Positions 16,662 through 25,017 of a DNA stretch of 64,000 nt are shown here, in pieces. Position 1 is the first letter of the stretch, and every line of letters starts with the position of its first letter. The DNA comes from G965198795 sp965198795. Its GTDB lineage: Bacteria > Pseudomonadota > Alphaproteobacteria > Rhodospirillales > Casp-alpha2. The notes under the pieces were generated by a model. It was not told the origin of the DNA, searched no databases, and worked only from the letters and a program-made list of their open reading frames with translations. Position numbers and translations under genes: made by a program. Location of the stretch: the NCBI GenBank assembly GCA_965198795.1, contig OZ240674.1, forward strand, positions 1,550,001 through 1,614,000, in the 5' to 3' direction.

Positions 16662-17408
16662 CTACATCCTTACGGGAATTCCTTGCTTTTCCATGAACTT
16701 CTTCGCGCTCGTAATGCTGGTTTCCGTGAAATGGTAGATATTCTGAGTGCAAACGGCGGATAAGCCGCCTTTCTTCACTCCGTCCGCGAAGTGCCTCCAG
16801 TTACCGGCGCCGCCGAGCCCAAGGACCGGAACTGTGACTCCGCCCGCGACCTCCGCGCAGAGGTCCAAGTCATAACCCTGAAGCGAGCCGTCCCGCTCAA
16901 CGGACGTGACCATGATTTCGCCCGCCCCCAATTCCTCTCCTCGGACGGCCCAGTCAACGGGCGGCCAACCGGTTGGATCGGTGGCGAAATTGCTGAAAAC
17001 GGAATAGCTTCCGTTTTCTCCCTTGCGGGCGTCGATCGAAAGCACGACGCACTGGCTGCCGTAGGTCTTGGCGATTTCCGTGATCAATTCAGGCCGCTTC
17101 ACGGCGCCTGTATTGACGACAACCTTGTCGCCGCCCGCGGCCATCATTCGTTTCGCGTCATCTATCGTCCGAATGCCGCCGCCGACGGCCAAGGGCACGA
17201 AGCATGTCTCCGCAAACTCTCGAACCACATCGAAGAACGCTTGCTGATCGCCTTTCCCGCCCCGCGTGACGTCCAGCATGACGATCTCGTCAATGGCCCA
17301 GGCGTCAACGAAATTGTGGGTATAGCGGTAGTCCGGCTCAAACAATTTGGTGCGGAACAGGGTTCCGTCCGAGAATGTGAGAACGGTTACCAGCCGTGTT
17401 CTGAGCAT
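16662..17408 (-). CDS. HisF-like partner of the sugar amidotransferase
   Basis: A 248-residue (beta/alpha)8 protein of the HisF family, with phosphate-site glycines AVGGGIRT and GLGGAGNW and the second catalytic aspartate in VLSIDARKG. The first catalytic aspartate of true HisF (in the IPCLDV segment) is absent: here the strand reads LVTVLTFSDGTL with Thr at that place. This argues against histidine biosynthesis and for the HisF2-type helper that channels ammonia to WbpG-like enzymes. It sits between the hisH-like and amidotransferase genes, overlapping the former by one base. Confidence 0.88.
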   Translation of the reverse strand: MLRTRLVTVLTFSDGTLFRTKLFEPDYRYTHNFVDAWAIDEIVMLDVTRGGKGDQQAFFDVVREFAETCFVPLAVGGGIRTIDDAKRMMAAGGDKVVVNTGAVKRPELITEIAKTYGSQCVVLSIDARKGENGSYSVFSNFATDPTGWPPVDWAVRGEELGAGEIMVTSVERDGSLQGYDLDLCAEVAGGVTVPVLGLGGAGNWRHFADGVKKGGLSAVCTQNIYHFTETSITSAKKFMEKQGIPVRM

Positions 17409-18019
17409 CAGGCCTTTTCCAGGAAGTTCTTCAGCATGGCGAGGCCGTGCCGTTGGCTTTTCTCGGGGTGGAATTGGGTGCCGAAGATATTGCCTTGCTG
17501 TACAGCGGCGATGAATGCTCCGCCATAATCCCCGACACCGATCAGGGCGCCGTTCAATTCACCCACCATGCGGTACTTGTGCACATAGTAGACGAGGCTC
17601 TCGTCCGGCACGCCGTCGAACAAGACGCTGTCGCCCTTTTGGTAAATTTCATTCCATCCTACGTGGGGCACGCGGAGGTCTTTTGCCGCTTCAAAGGGGC
17701 GGATATCCGCATTGATCCAGCCTAGGCCCTCATGGTCTCCGAACTCCGTGGAATGACGCCCCAAGAGCTGAAATCCCAAACAGATTCCGAGGATCGGTTT
17801 CCGGCGTTTGAGGACCATCTCGGTCAACGGCTCGATCAGGCCGCGTGAGCGGATATTCGCCATTCCATCGCCGAACGCGCCCACGCCCGGCAGGACCAGT
17901 TTATCCGCTTCACGGAGTTGGCCGGCGTCGGCGGTGATAACAGGCTCGAAGCCGACTTTGCGGACAGCGCCGGCGACGGAGGCAAGGTTGCCCAGGCCAT
18001 AGTCGATGATGCCGATCAC
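17408..18019 (-). CDS. HisH-like glutaminase partner of the sugar amidotransferase
   Basis: Class I glutamine amidotransferase domain of about 203 residues that releases ammonia from glutamine. The nucleophile Cys80 is in ILGICLGFQLL, the His-Glu pair in FGTQFHPEKS near the C-terminus, and IDYGLGNL at the start is diagnostic for HisH. I choose GTG 18019: AGAGGAG lies 7 bases upstream, and an in-frame extension upstream would run into the preceding gene. With the HisF- and WbpG-like genes it forms a complete acetamidino-forming set. Confidence 0.9.
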   Translation of the reverse strand: MIGIIDYGLGNLASVAGAVRKVGFEPVITADAGQLREADKLVLPGVGAFGDGMANIRSRGLIEPLTEMVLKRRKPILGICLGFQLLGRHSTEFGDHEGLGWINADIRPFEAAKDLRVPHVGWNEIYQKGDSVLFDGVPDESLVYYVHKYRMVGELNGALIGVGDYGGAFIAAVQQGNIFGTQFHPEKSQRHGLAMLKNFLEKA

Positions 18020-18054
18020 CGGCGCGCTCCTCTGAGTTGCTTGAGGCGGTCTAT

Positions 18055-19152
18055 CTACAGAATGTTCGCGCTCCGGCGGGCCTGGGTGCGCTCCCACTGC
18101 TCGACGTACCACTCACAATACCGCTTATAGCCGGTTTCAAGCGGCCACCGGGCATTGAAGTTCAGATCCTTGCTGGCCCGTTCCGTCGATAGCGTGCCGC
18201 GGACCGGCTTGATCTTATCACGCGGCACTTCGCAAAGCTCCACGGACGGCACGACCGATTTCACCACTTCGGCCAATTCCAAAATGGTGCGGGACCGTCC
18301 AAAGGTAATGTTGAACGTGTTGGAGTAGCCGTTACAGACATCAACCGCCATCGAGCGGATGACGCCATCGACCAAATCTTCAATATAAGTGAAATCCAGC
18401 CGGCCGTCACCGCCGCCCTCGAGCATCAAGGGTTTGCCCAAAAGCGCGTTCTCGATGAACAGTTGACTAACCCGGCGGCTGATACAGCGCTCGCCGTAAA
18501 GGGCCGAGGGCCGAATGATGGTCGTCGCCAGACCGTATTGATCGTTGTAGGTACGGATCAGGCGCTCGCTCATGAACTTGGCGTTGGCGTAGATGCCATA
18601 GGGACGGGGACGCACGTTTTCGTCGACCGTCGGCGTTGAGAAGTCTCCGTAAACGGTGGACGAACTCATGAACACGATTTGGTTTACTTGGTTGGAGAAT
18701 ACGCGGGCGTATTCCAGCACGTTGCGCAGCGTCACCAATTGCAGGTCGAAGCAGTGACCAGGAACCCGTTTGGCGTCCACTGCACTGGAAATCGCGGCAA
18801 GATGCACGATCTTGGTTGGGCCGAACTCGGCCAGCGCGCTCTGCAAGTCGATCATGGAGCGGGCGTCGGCGCTTTCCAGCACAACGCCCTGATCACGCAA
18901 CATGTGGAACCGTTGCTGAAGGAAATTCAGATTGAGATCACGGCGGAACGGATCAATGTCAGGGTCCGTCATGTTGGCCAATAGGTTGTTTTGCATCAGA
19001 TTATCGGCGATCATCACCTCGACGCCCAGTTGGCGCAAACCTAGAGCCAGATTGTGTCCGATAAAGCCGGCTCCGCCAACCAACGCGACGCGCTCGCCGG
19101 ACAGGTTCGATTCGATGGAGTCGGGATTAAGAAGCTTAGTCATGGCGTCCAT
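18055..19152 (-). CDS. NAD-dependent nucleotide-sugar epimerase/dehydratase (extended SDR)
   Basis: A 365-residue extended short-chain dehydrogenase. The NAD-binding GGAGFIG is at 26-32, the catalytic Ser in FMSSSTVYGD (about 163-166), and Tyr188/Lys192 in YGIYANAKF. RPSALYGERC and the C-terminal FNITFGRSRTI follow the UDP-glucose 4-epimerase/4,6-dehydratase pattern. It is the only such enzyme in the island, so it may make the 4-keto or epimerised sugar that the DegT aminotransferases use. First gene of the second transcription unit. ATG 19143 (three codons in) has better spacing from AGAGG than the first ATG. Confidence 0.87.
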   Translation of the reverse strand: MDAMTKLLNPDSIESNLSGERVALVGGAGFIGHNLALGLRQLGVEVMIADNLMQNNLLANMTDPDIDPFRRDLNLNFLQQRFHMLRDQGVVLESADARSMIDLQSALAEFGPTKIVHLAAISSAVDAKRVPGHCFDLQLVTLRNVLEYARVFSNQVNQIVFMSSSTVYGDFSTPTVDENVRPRPYGIYANAKFMSERLIRTYNDQYGLATTIIRPSALYGERCISRRVSQLFIENALLGKPLMLEGGGDGRLDFTYIEDLVDGVIRSMAVDVCNGYSNTFNITFGRSRTILELAEVVKSVVPSVELCEVPRDKIKPVRGTLSTERASKDLNFNARWPLETGYKRYCEWYVEQWERTQARRSANIL

Positions 19153-19281
19153 CCTCTTTCCGGGCCTCTTTCCGGGTTGAGCCAGGCGCTCTCTTCGTCA
19201 CAAGCGGGCTCGCCAGAAATCCTGTTTCTTCGGGTTGGCGGAACCGCCAACCACCAGGGTGTAATAATTAACCCTGAAAGT
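19153..19281 (-). promoter_or_regulatory. Intergenic gap between the two sugar transcription units
   Basis: This 129-base gap is the only sizeable break in the minus-strand sugar run. It contains a perfect 8-base stem GGTTGGCG/CGCCAACC with loop GAAC at 19233-19252, not followed by a T-run, and an AT-rich stretch near 19262-19285. It probably holds an internal promoter for the epimerase-to-TPR unit and possibly an attenuating hairpin for the upstream unit. Confidence 0.4.
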
Positions 19282-20442
19282 TTAATAGGCCCTTAAGTTT
19301 CGAACCAGACCCGCGACCGACTCCGTAATATTTCGCATGTCTTCCAGCCCTAAATGCGGGCCGCAGGGAAGGGCGACGGCATGGTCGGCGAGTTGTTCCG
19401 CGACTTGGAACCGGGAGGCGTCATAACCGAATTTTTCCCGGTAATACGACAATCTTCCGATGGGGTGAGGATAATAAATGCTGGTTCCCACACCCATGGC
19501 GTTGAGCGAGAGAGCGAGGCTGTCGCGTTTTTCCGCGAGTTCGCCTTCCAGAACGGCAATGACGCAATAATGACTGCTTTCGAGGCGTTTTTCCGTCGAA
19601 TCCAGCACACGAACGCCGTCGATGTCGTTTAACCCCGCTTTCAGGGCGGCGAAATTGTCACGCCGAATACGTAAGATTTCAGGGATCTTGCCCAGCTGCA
19701 CGCGGCCAAGGGCGGCCTGCATTTCACTCATTCGGTAATTCATGCCGAGCCCGTCCACGTCATAGAGCCCGGGGGGTTTCGGCTGAGGTTGCGACTTGTC
19801 GTAATGAAAGCCCCTGAAGTTGGCGATTTCCTTGATCAGCCCGGCGTCTTTCGAGACCAGCATGCCGCCCTCGCCGCAGGTGATGTGTTTGACGGGATAA
19901 AACGAATAGCTTCCCGTGTGGCCAAACAGACCTACATGCTTGCCGTCCACGCGCGCTCCCACACCGAGCGCGCAATCCTCAACAACGCAAAGGCCATGCC
20001 CATCGGCGATTTTCATAACTTCGGCCATGTCCATGGGGATGCCGATGTAATGGACCAACCCGATCGCTTTGGTGTTGGGGGTGATCTTCGCTTCGATATC
20101 GTCTAGGCGCATGTTGCCCGTCGCCGGGTCGCTATCGACGAACACCGGCGTCGCGCCGCAAAGGGCCACCGCATGGGCGGTCGCCACGTGAGTGGTGGAC
20201 GGCAGAATAACCTCGTCGCCCCGGCCGACGCCCAAATTGATCCAAGATAGATGCAGCGACGCCATGCAGGACGACGTGGTGACGGCGCCGCCGCCGCCCA
20301 TCATCTCGACAAAGCCCTCTTCAAAGGCTTTGCAATTGGGACCATGAGTCAGGATATGGCCGCGGAGCACGTCCATGACCGCGCAGCGTTCCTCGTCCGT
20401 GATCCACGGACGGCCGAAGGGAATGTCGAGTTTCTCGCTCAT
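19282..20442 (-). CDS. DegT/DnrJ/EryC1/StrS sugar aminotransferase (second copy)
   Basis: PLP-dependent sugar aminotransferase of 386 residues. Lys185 in YSFYPVKHITCGEGGM is the PLP-binding lysine, VVEDCALGVGA holds the Asp loop, and TTSSCMASLHL is the phosphate-binding segment. The motif HYIGIPMDM resembles ArnB/PglE-like members. The ATG at 20442 overlaps the upstream oxidoreductase stop as ATGA. It is clearly divergent from the copy at 12748-14028, so it likely aminates another position or another sugar. Confidence 0.9.
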   Translation of the reverse strand: MSEKLDIPFGRPWITDEERCAVMDVLRGHILTHGPNCKAFEEGFVEMMGGGGAVTTSSCMASLHLSWINLGVGRGDEVILPSTTHVATAHAVALCGATPVFVDSDPATGNMRLDDIEAKITPNTKAIGLVHYIGIPMDMAEVMKIADGHGLCVVEDCALGVGARVDGKHVGLFGHTGSYSFYPVKHITCGEGGMLVSKDAGLIKEIANFRGFHYDKSQPQPKPPGLYDVDGLGMNYRMSEMQAALGRVQLGKIPEILRIRRDNFAALKAGLNDIDGVRVLDSTEKRLESSHYCVIAVLEGELAEKRDSLALSLNAMGVGTSIYYPHPIGRLSYYREKFGYDASRFQVAEQLADHAVALPCGPHLGLEDMRNITESVAGLVRNLRAY

Positions 20443-21446
20443 GTCAGATACCTGATGTCTTGTGCGGATTGCCGGGCGTGTGCGGCGGCGGCGCAAACCG
20501 ATATCAAATCAAACTCCCGATACGCGGCGGCGGCGGAGTCGGCGTTCGAGAGGATGGCTTTGACAAAATCAGGGATCAGCACACCTTTGCCGTCGGGTAA
20601 GGTTTTCAAGTCCAGCCGCTCGGCGGGCCTTCCTTCCTCCCGGCCGCGGAAGACACGGGGCCCCTGGTCATCATAAAGGAATGTCGCTTTCGTGCCGAAC
20701 ACCCGCAGCGCGTGGTGGTGCGGATGCACACAGCCAAAGTTCGCTGTAACGCGTCCGATGACGCCGGAGGCGAAATGAAAGGTCGAGGTCATGAAGTCGT
20801 CATAGCGGAACGGCGTCCTGCGGGTGGCGACGCCGGCGCCGGCCGTCTCAACGCGTGATGGACGTTCGCCCAGCACCATCATCATGATATCGATCATATG
20901 CACGCCGCCGCCTTCCATAACCGAATAATCAGGTACGTCTTTACGCCATCCCTCGGTGATTTTAGGCAGGCGGCCATAGAGATAATCGCCGTCAACGGCG
21001 TAAATATCGCCGAACTCTCCGGCCTTAACGGCGTCCTCCAGCCACTTGTAAACCGCGGCCTCGCGCAGCACGAGATTAGAGCGGAGATGCGGCCGGCCGG
21101 CCTTCTCCCAAGCGGCGTGAATGGACTCCAGCTCCTTCACGGTGCGGCAAAGGGGCTTTTCGACGAATACATGCTTGCCCGCCTCAAAACACCGGGGCAC
21201 CTCGGTTGCATGATGATGATCGAGGGTGGCGAGGGAAACCAGCGCCGTTTCAGGGTCGTTCAAGATTTTTGTCAACGACCGGGTCCGGCGTTCCGCCTTG
21301 ACACGGCCCGAGACCCGCGTCAACTGGGCTGCGTTGTGATCACAGAGCCATTTGATCCGGCAATCAGGATGACGCTGATAGGCCAAAGCGTGTTGTTCTC
21401 CGACACCGAGGCCGACAACGCCGACGTTCAAGCGGGTCTTGGTCAT
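20439..21446 (-). CDS. Gfo/Idh/MocA-family sugar oxidoreductase (second copy)
   Basis: A 335-residue NAD(P)-dependent dehydrogenase. Rossmann motif VGVVGLGVGEQHA, family motif HVFVEKPLCR (EKP at about 116-118), and EGGGVHMIDIMMMVLG with a histidine often involved in catalysis. FGCVHPHHHALRVFGTKAT is typical of the substrate-binding beta-sheet. Located between an aminotransferase and a cytidylyltransferase, matching the gene content of the unit at 10984-14028. Some family members oxidise C3 of UDP-sugars before transamination; the substrate here is unknown. Confidence 0.87.
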   Translation of the reverse strand: MTKTRLNVGVVGLGVGEQHALAYQRHPDCRIKWLCDHNAAQLTRVSGRVKAERRTRSLTKILNDPETALVSLATLDHHHATEVPRCFEAGKHVFVEKPLCRTVKELESIHAAWEKAGRPHLRSNLVLREAAVYKWLEDAVKAGEFGDIYAVDGDYLYGRLPKITEGWRKDVPDYSVMEGGGVHMIDIMMMVLGERPSRVETAGAGVATRRTPFRYDDFMTSTFHFASGVIGRVTANFGCVHPHHHALRVFGTKATFLYDDQGPRVFRGREEGRPAERLDLKTLPDGKGVLIPDFVKAILSNADSAAAAYREFDLISVCAAAAHARQSAQDIRYLT

Positions 21447-21459
21447 CGACGTTTCCGCT

Positions 21460-22218
21460 TCACGAAACCAGTTGGCGAGAAGGCCTCGGGAAGCGGGTCT
21501 GGATGAGATCCGGATTGTCCGAGACGAAAAGATCCGGCTCCCGCTCGCTCAGGGCGGCCAGTTCAACAGCGCCGAATATCGGATTTGCCTCGTAAAGCCG
21601 GTCAAATATCTTAACCATTCGGTCATAGTCGGCGGGTGTGTCGATCAAGACTTTCAGATGCGTCAAGGCAGGTTTATAACCCAGTTCGATCCGCGGAAAA
21701 CGGTTGGGCTGGCGCTCTAGGAATACGTTGAAGGCCTCGCGCTCCGCCGTGTCCGCCGCTTCCTCGTCAATCACCAGCATGGCGGTTGCCGGCATGACGT
21801 GACACTCGGATCCTTCATAAAGCGCGCTCTCGGCGTTCGGCGCCGCCCAAGCGGCGTCCGACGCGTGATAGGCGTTGATCAGCGCGGCGGCGAAGCCCAC
21901 ATCGACCGCCGGCGCGTCCCCCCAAAGGCGGACGACCGTTTTCGCGTTCGTGGCCTCGATCGCTAATCGGAAGCGGCGGATCAGGTCCTTGTCCGGACCG
22001 GCGACGAGAGAGACGTCCGGGCGTTTGGCGACAGCCTCAATGAGACCGTCCTGACCCGGAATGTCCGGCACGGCGACGCAGACTTTGTCGACGCCTTCGG
22101 TCGCAATGGCGCGATCAATGACGTGATCGATCACGGGTTTGCCGGCCAGAGGCATGCTTGATTTGCCCGGCAGCCGGACCGACGTGTCCCGCGCCTGGAT
22201 GACGGCCACCGTCGCCAT
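21460..22218 (-). CDS. Cytidylyltransferase-family protein (third copy)
   Basis: A 252-residue NeuA/SpsF-like nucleotidyltransferase with N-terminal VAVIQARDTSVRLPGKSSM, then LVAGPDKDLIRRF and VRLWGDAPAVD. KVLIDTPADYDRMVKIFD near the C-terminus is the usual closing motif. Lies 3 bases from asnB and in the same unit as the NeuB-type synthase, so it is the best candidate of the three for CMP-activation of the nonulosonic acid; this assignment rests on position. Confidence 0.82.
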   Translation of the reverse strand: MATVAVIQARDTSVRLPGKSSMPLAGKPVIDHVIDRAIATEGVDKVCVAVPDIPGQDGLIEAVAKRPDVSLVAGPDKDLIRRFRLAIEATNAKTVVRLWGDAPAVDVGFAAALINAYHASDAAWAAPNAESALYEGSECHVMPATAMLVIDEEAADTAEREAFNVFLERQPNRFPRIELGYKPALTHLKVLIDTPADYDRMVKIFDRLYEANPIFGAVELAALSEREPDLFVSDNPDLIQTRFPRPSRQLVS

Positions 22219-22221
22219 CGC

Positions 22222-24087
22222 TTAAACTCCCCCGGGCTCGAAAGCCTCATGGCGCTCCATGAATGTGCGGGCGGAAATGAACGAGAAGAGAAATTTCGAC
22301 AGGCTGTTCGTTTTCATGTCGTCATCCAGCAATGCTTCAAGGCGGGACCGGTCCACCACGTCAAAAATTGGATTGTCGCTCAGAAGACGCTCGCGAGTCT
22401 CATTATTCCGATGATCGACCAGTGATGTTATGGACGCGTTGAACCCTCGCTTTCGGCTATCCAATCTAACTTCATCGGGCACCAGCCCCTCGCCGGCGGC
22501 CCGCAGCAGCGCCTTCGCCCGGCCGCCTTGCATCAGATGCTCGCCTGGAACGGTAAACATAAACTCAACAAGATCGCGGTCAAGAAACGGCGAGCGGTTT
22601 TCAATGGAAGCGCGCATGGAATTTGCGTCGTCTTCTTCCAGAAGAACCGGGACGGTCTCGAAGAACAATTCGTTCATCAACCGATTGCGAAGGAGGTCGT
22701 CCGTGAAGCGCGCGTCTTCAAACGCCTCATTCAAGGGCTCGCGCGTGACCGTGTTGAAGACGTCGGAATTCAGCAAGATATGATCCCGGTTTCCTGGATT
22801 TTTGACAAACGCCATCGGGTCTCGCAGGACCGGATTGGCGACATGGCCGCCCGCCCCCCGCCGCCAATCCGCAAGCAAGGTCTCGAAATCGACGCCCGGA
22901 TCGATCTGCGCGCGCCGCCACATCTGGGCCAGCCAGAAATTATGGTGGTCATAATAACCGGTGAAGATTTCATCGGCCGCCGTTCCCGAGATCGCCACCT
23001 TGAAACCGTTGGCCGCGATGCTCTCTGACAGGAATGCGTGAAGATAATAGCTGATGGTGGCGACCGGCCTCATCCGATAGCCGCAAAGCGCCGCCATACG
23101 ATCAAAAAAGCCGTCGCGCGAGGTTTTGACGACCGTGTGTTCGCAGCCCAAATCCCGGACCATGACGCCAAGGTTCCGGGTTTCGTCGTAGCGCTCGTCC
23201 GAATCGACGATGGAGAAGCAATGCAATTGGGCGCCGTGCGTCTTTTTGGCGATCGCCGCCAAAGTCGTTGAGTCCACACCGCCAGAGAGACAAAACGCCA
23301 GCGGCACGTCCGCCCGAAGACGCAGTTCCATAGACCGGGCGAGCCGCGCGCGAACGCCGTCCAACGCCTCCTTCCGTGACAGGGGCCGCGGTTTGAAGTC
23401 CAGGCGCCAATAAAATTCCGGCGGCGCCAGATGACCGTCCCTTAGGGTCATGGATGTCCCGGGCGGCAGTTCCAGGACACCGTTCAAGAAAGTGTCGCCG
23501 TGCTTGTGAAGCGCTTTATACCCGTGAACCAGATATCGGAGGATTTGGCGTTCGTTGACGGACGGTTTCGCGCCCGCAAGCGTCATTAGCCCCGGAATGT
23601 CCGAGGCGAAATAGATTGTGTCCTCAACGGCCCAAACATAAAGCGGTTTCTCGCCGAACCGGTCGCGGCTGAGCGTCAGCGAGCCCGTCCGCCCGTCCAC
23701 GACGGCGAGCGCCCACATACCCTCGAACTGGCCGAGGGCCGCCTCGCCCCATTGTTCCCAGGCGGCGGCCAGGACCTCGGTGTCCGAATTCGTCCGAAAT
23801 TGGTGGCCGAGCCGCTCAAGATCGCGCCGGACCTCTAGGTAATTATAGATTTCTCCGTTGAAACAAACGGTCACCGCGTTCCGTGTGAATGGCTGGTTGG
23901 AGCGGGGATCGAGATCGATGATCGCCAGGCGCCGGTGCAAAAGCGTGACCGTCTGGCCGCCCAACTCAAACGCTTGAGCGGCTTTGGCGTCCGGGCCCCG
24001 TTCCCTCATGATCTCAAGACAAGCGGCGATCCGGTCCGGTGAGGGCGCCTGATTTCTTGGGCCGATGCCGCCGGCGATTCCGCACAT
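22222..24087 (-). CDS. Asparagine synthase-like glutamine amidotransferase (AsnB family)
   Basis: A 621-residue two-domain enzyme. The N-terminal class II glutaminase begins MCGIAGG with the nucleophile Cys2 and contains VCFNGEIYNY. The C-terminal synthetase domain carries the ATP-binding CLSGGVDSTTLAAIA (about residues 266-280) and IENRSPFLDRDLVEF. Members in polysaccharide clusters amidate sugar carboxyl groups or related acids rather than aspartate. Its place between a deacetylase and a cytidylyltransferase supports a sugar-modifying role, for example carboxamide formation, but true asparagine synthesis cannot be excluded. Confidence 0.9.
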   Translation of the reverse strand: MCGIAGGIGPRNQAPSPDRIAACLEIMRERGPDAKAAQAFELGGQTVTLLHRRLAIIDLDPRSNQPFTRNAVTVCFNGEIYNYLEVRRDLERLGHQFRTNSDTEVLAAAWEQWGEAALGQFEGMWALAVVDGRTGSLTLSRDRFGEKPLYVWAVEDTIYFASDIPGLMTLAGAKPSVNERQILRYLVHGYKALHKHGDTFLNGVLELPPGTSMTLRDGHLAPPEFYWRLDFKPRPLSRKEALDGVRARLARSMELRLRADVPLAFCLSGGVDSTTLAAIAKKTHGAQLHCFSIVDSDERYDETRNLGVMVRDLGCEHTVVKTSRDGFFDRMAALCGYRMRPVATISYYLHAFLSESIAANGFKVAISGTAADEIFTGYYDHHNFWLAQMWRRAQIDPGVDFETLLADWRRGAGGHVANPVLRDPMAFVKNPGNRDHILLNSDVFNTVTREPLNEAFEDARFTDDLLRNRLMNELFFETVPVLLEEDDANSMRASIENRSPFLDRDLVEFMFTVPGEHLMQGGRAKALLRAAGEGLVPDEVRLDSRKRGFNASITSLVDHRNNETRERLLSDNPIFDVVDRSRLEALLDDDMKTNSLSKFLFSFISARTFMERHEAFEPGGV

Positions 24088-24099
24088 GGTCCGCCGCCC

Positions 24100-25017
24100 C
24101 TACGTTACAAAGATACGGCGGAGATGAAACAGGTCGTCCCCGGGCATGTTCACGCCGTCGATGGCGGTCGGACAGCAAAGCACGCGGCGCGTCTTGAGGG
24201 CGTCGATCACGGCGTCGGAATAGCAATGCCTCAACCCCTCAGGATAGCAGTAGTGCGTCGGTCCGACGCCGGCTTTTTCCCGCAGAAGGCCAAGACTGGT
24301 GTCAATCTCCCAGGCCAAGCCATCGGGCGACAGGAAAGACATCACGGCATGGGTATGGGTGTGGCCGCCGACGCTGAAGAGCGGATCGGCGTTCAACTCC
24401 GCCACCTGGGCCCAGGTCAGTTTTTGATCCAGGGGATCTGGCGAGGACCAGGTCTCGTCGAAATGCATCTGGCGCTGTAAATCCGTCGCGAGGACGTCCG
24501 GATTGATTTCGGGCGTGGTTTTAACGTGTCGCCGAATATCGTCCAGGACCAATCGCATGGCGGCGGGGCTTTTGGGTGTTTTCGGCGTATCCGACCAGGG
24601 CAGTTCAATCACAATGTCCCGGTGGGCCTCGAAGGCCCACTCGATGCGGTCGATCCAGGACATGCGGTTGTTCTCGATAAAATCCGTGGTGACGTAAAAA
24701 GTGGCGGGGACGCCATGCTTACGCAGGATGGGGGCTGCGACCGACGAATTATTTTCGAACCCGTCATCGAAGGTGACGGCGAAAGCGTTTTCCGGGAACG
24801 GTTCGCCCGACTGGGTCAATTCGATGACGTCGTTCAGAGAGAGAGGGGCGCCGCGCGCCTTCAAGCCGGCGATGACGGCGTCAAACTCCGCCGCTTCAAG
24901 ATGTTTCCGATTGTAGTTTCTGATCCGGTAACGGTCTTCCTTGATGACGCCATGAAACAGATAGACGGCCAGGGTGTCCCGGCCGAGCCTGCCGCGCCAT
25001 GTGTCCGGGCTGGTCAC
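24100..25017 (-). CDS. NodB-type polysaccharide deacetylase
   Basis: A 305-residue carbohydrate esterase 4-like protein. FAVTFDDGFENN contains the catalytic base and metal ligand (D84, D85), and VGGHTHTHAVM gives the metal-binding histidines (H219, H223). There is no signal peptide, so it acts in the cytoplasm, probably on a soluble sugar or lipid-linked intermediate. The start is GTG 25017, overlapping the formyltransferase stop as GTGA. Removing an N-acetyl group before addition of a formyl or other acyl group would fit the neighbours. Confidence 0.87.
   Translation of the reverse strand: MTSPDTWRGRLGRDTLAVYLFHGVIKEDRYRIRNYNRKHLEAAEFDAVIAGLKARGAPLSLNDVIELTQSGEPFPENAFAVTFDDGFENNSSVAAPILRKHGVPATFYVTTDFIENNRMSWIDRIEWAFEAHRDIVIELPWSDTPKTPKSPAAMRLVLDDIRRHVKTTPEINPDVLATDLQRQMHFDETWSSPDPLDQKLTWAQVAELNADPLFSVGGHTHTHAVMSFLSPDGLAWEIDTSLGLLREKAGVGPTHYCYPEGLRHCYSDAVIDALKTRRVLCCPTAIDGVNMPGDDLFHLRRIFVT

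Noticed and set aside
16662..18019. Histidine biosynthesis hisH/hisF
   Set aside because: The HisF-like protein lacks the first catalytic Asp, and the genes flank a WbpG-like sugar amidotransferase with no other his genes nearby.
22222..24087. Housekeeping asparagine synthetase as the sole reading
   Set aside because: Domains fit, but the tight operon with sugar deacetylase, formyltransferase and cytidylyltransferase makes a glycan role more likely; left open in the call.
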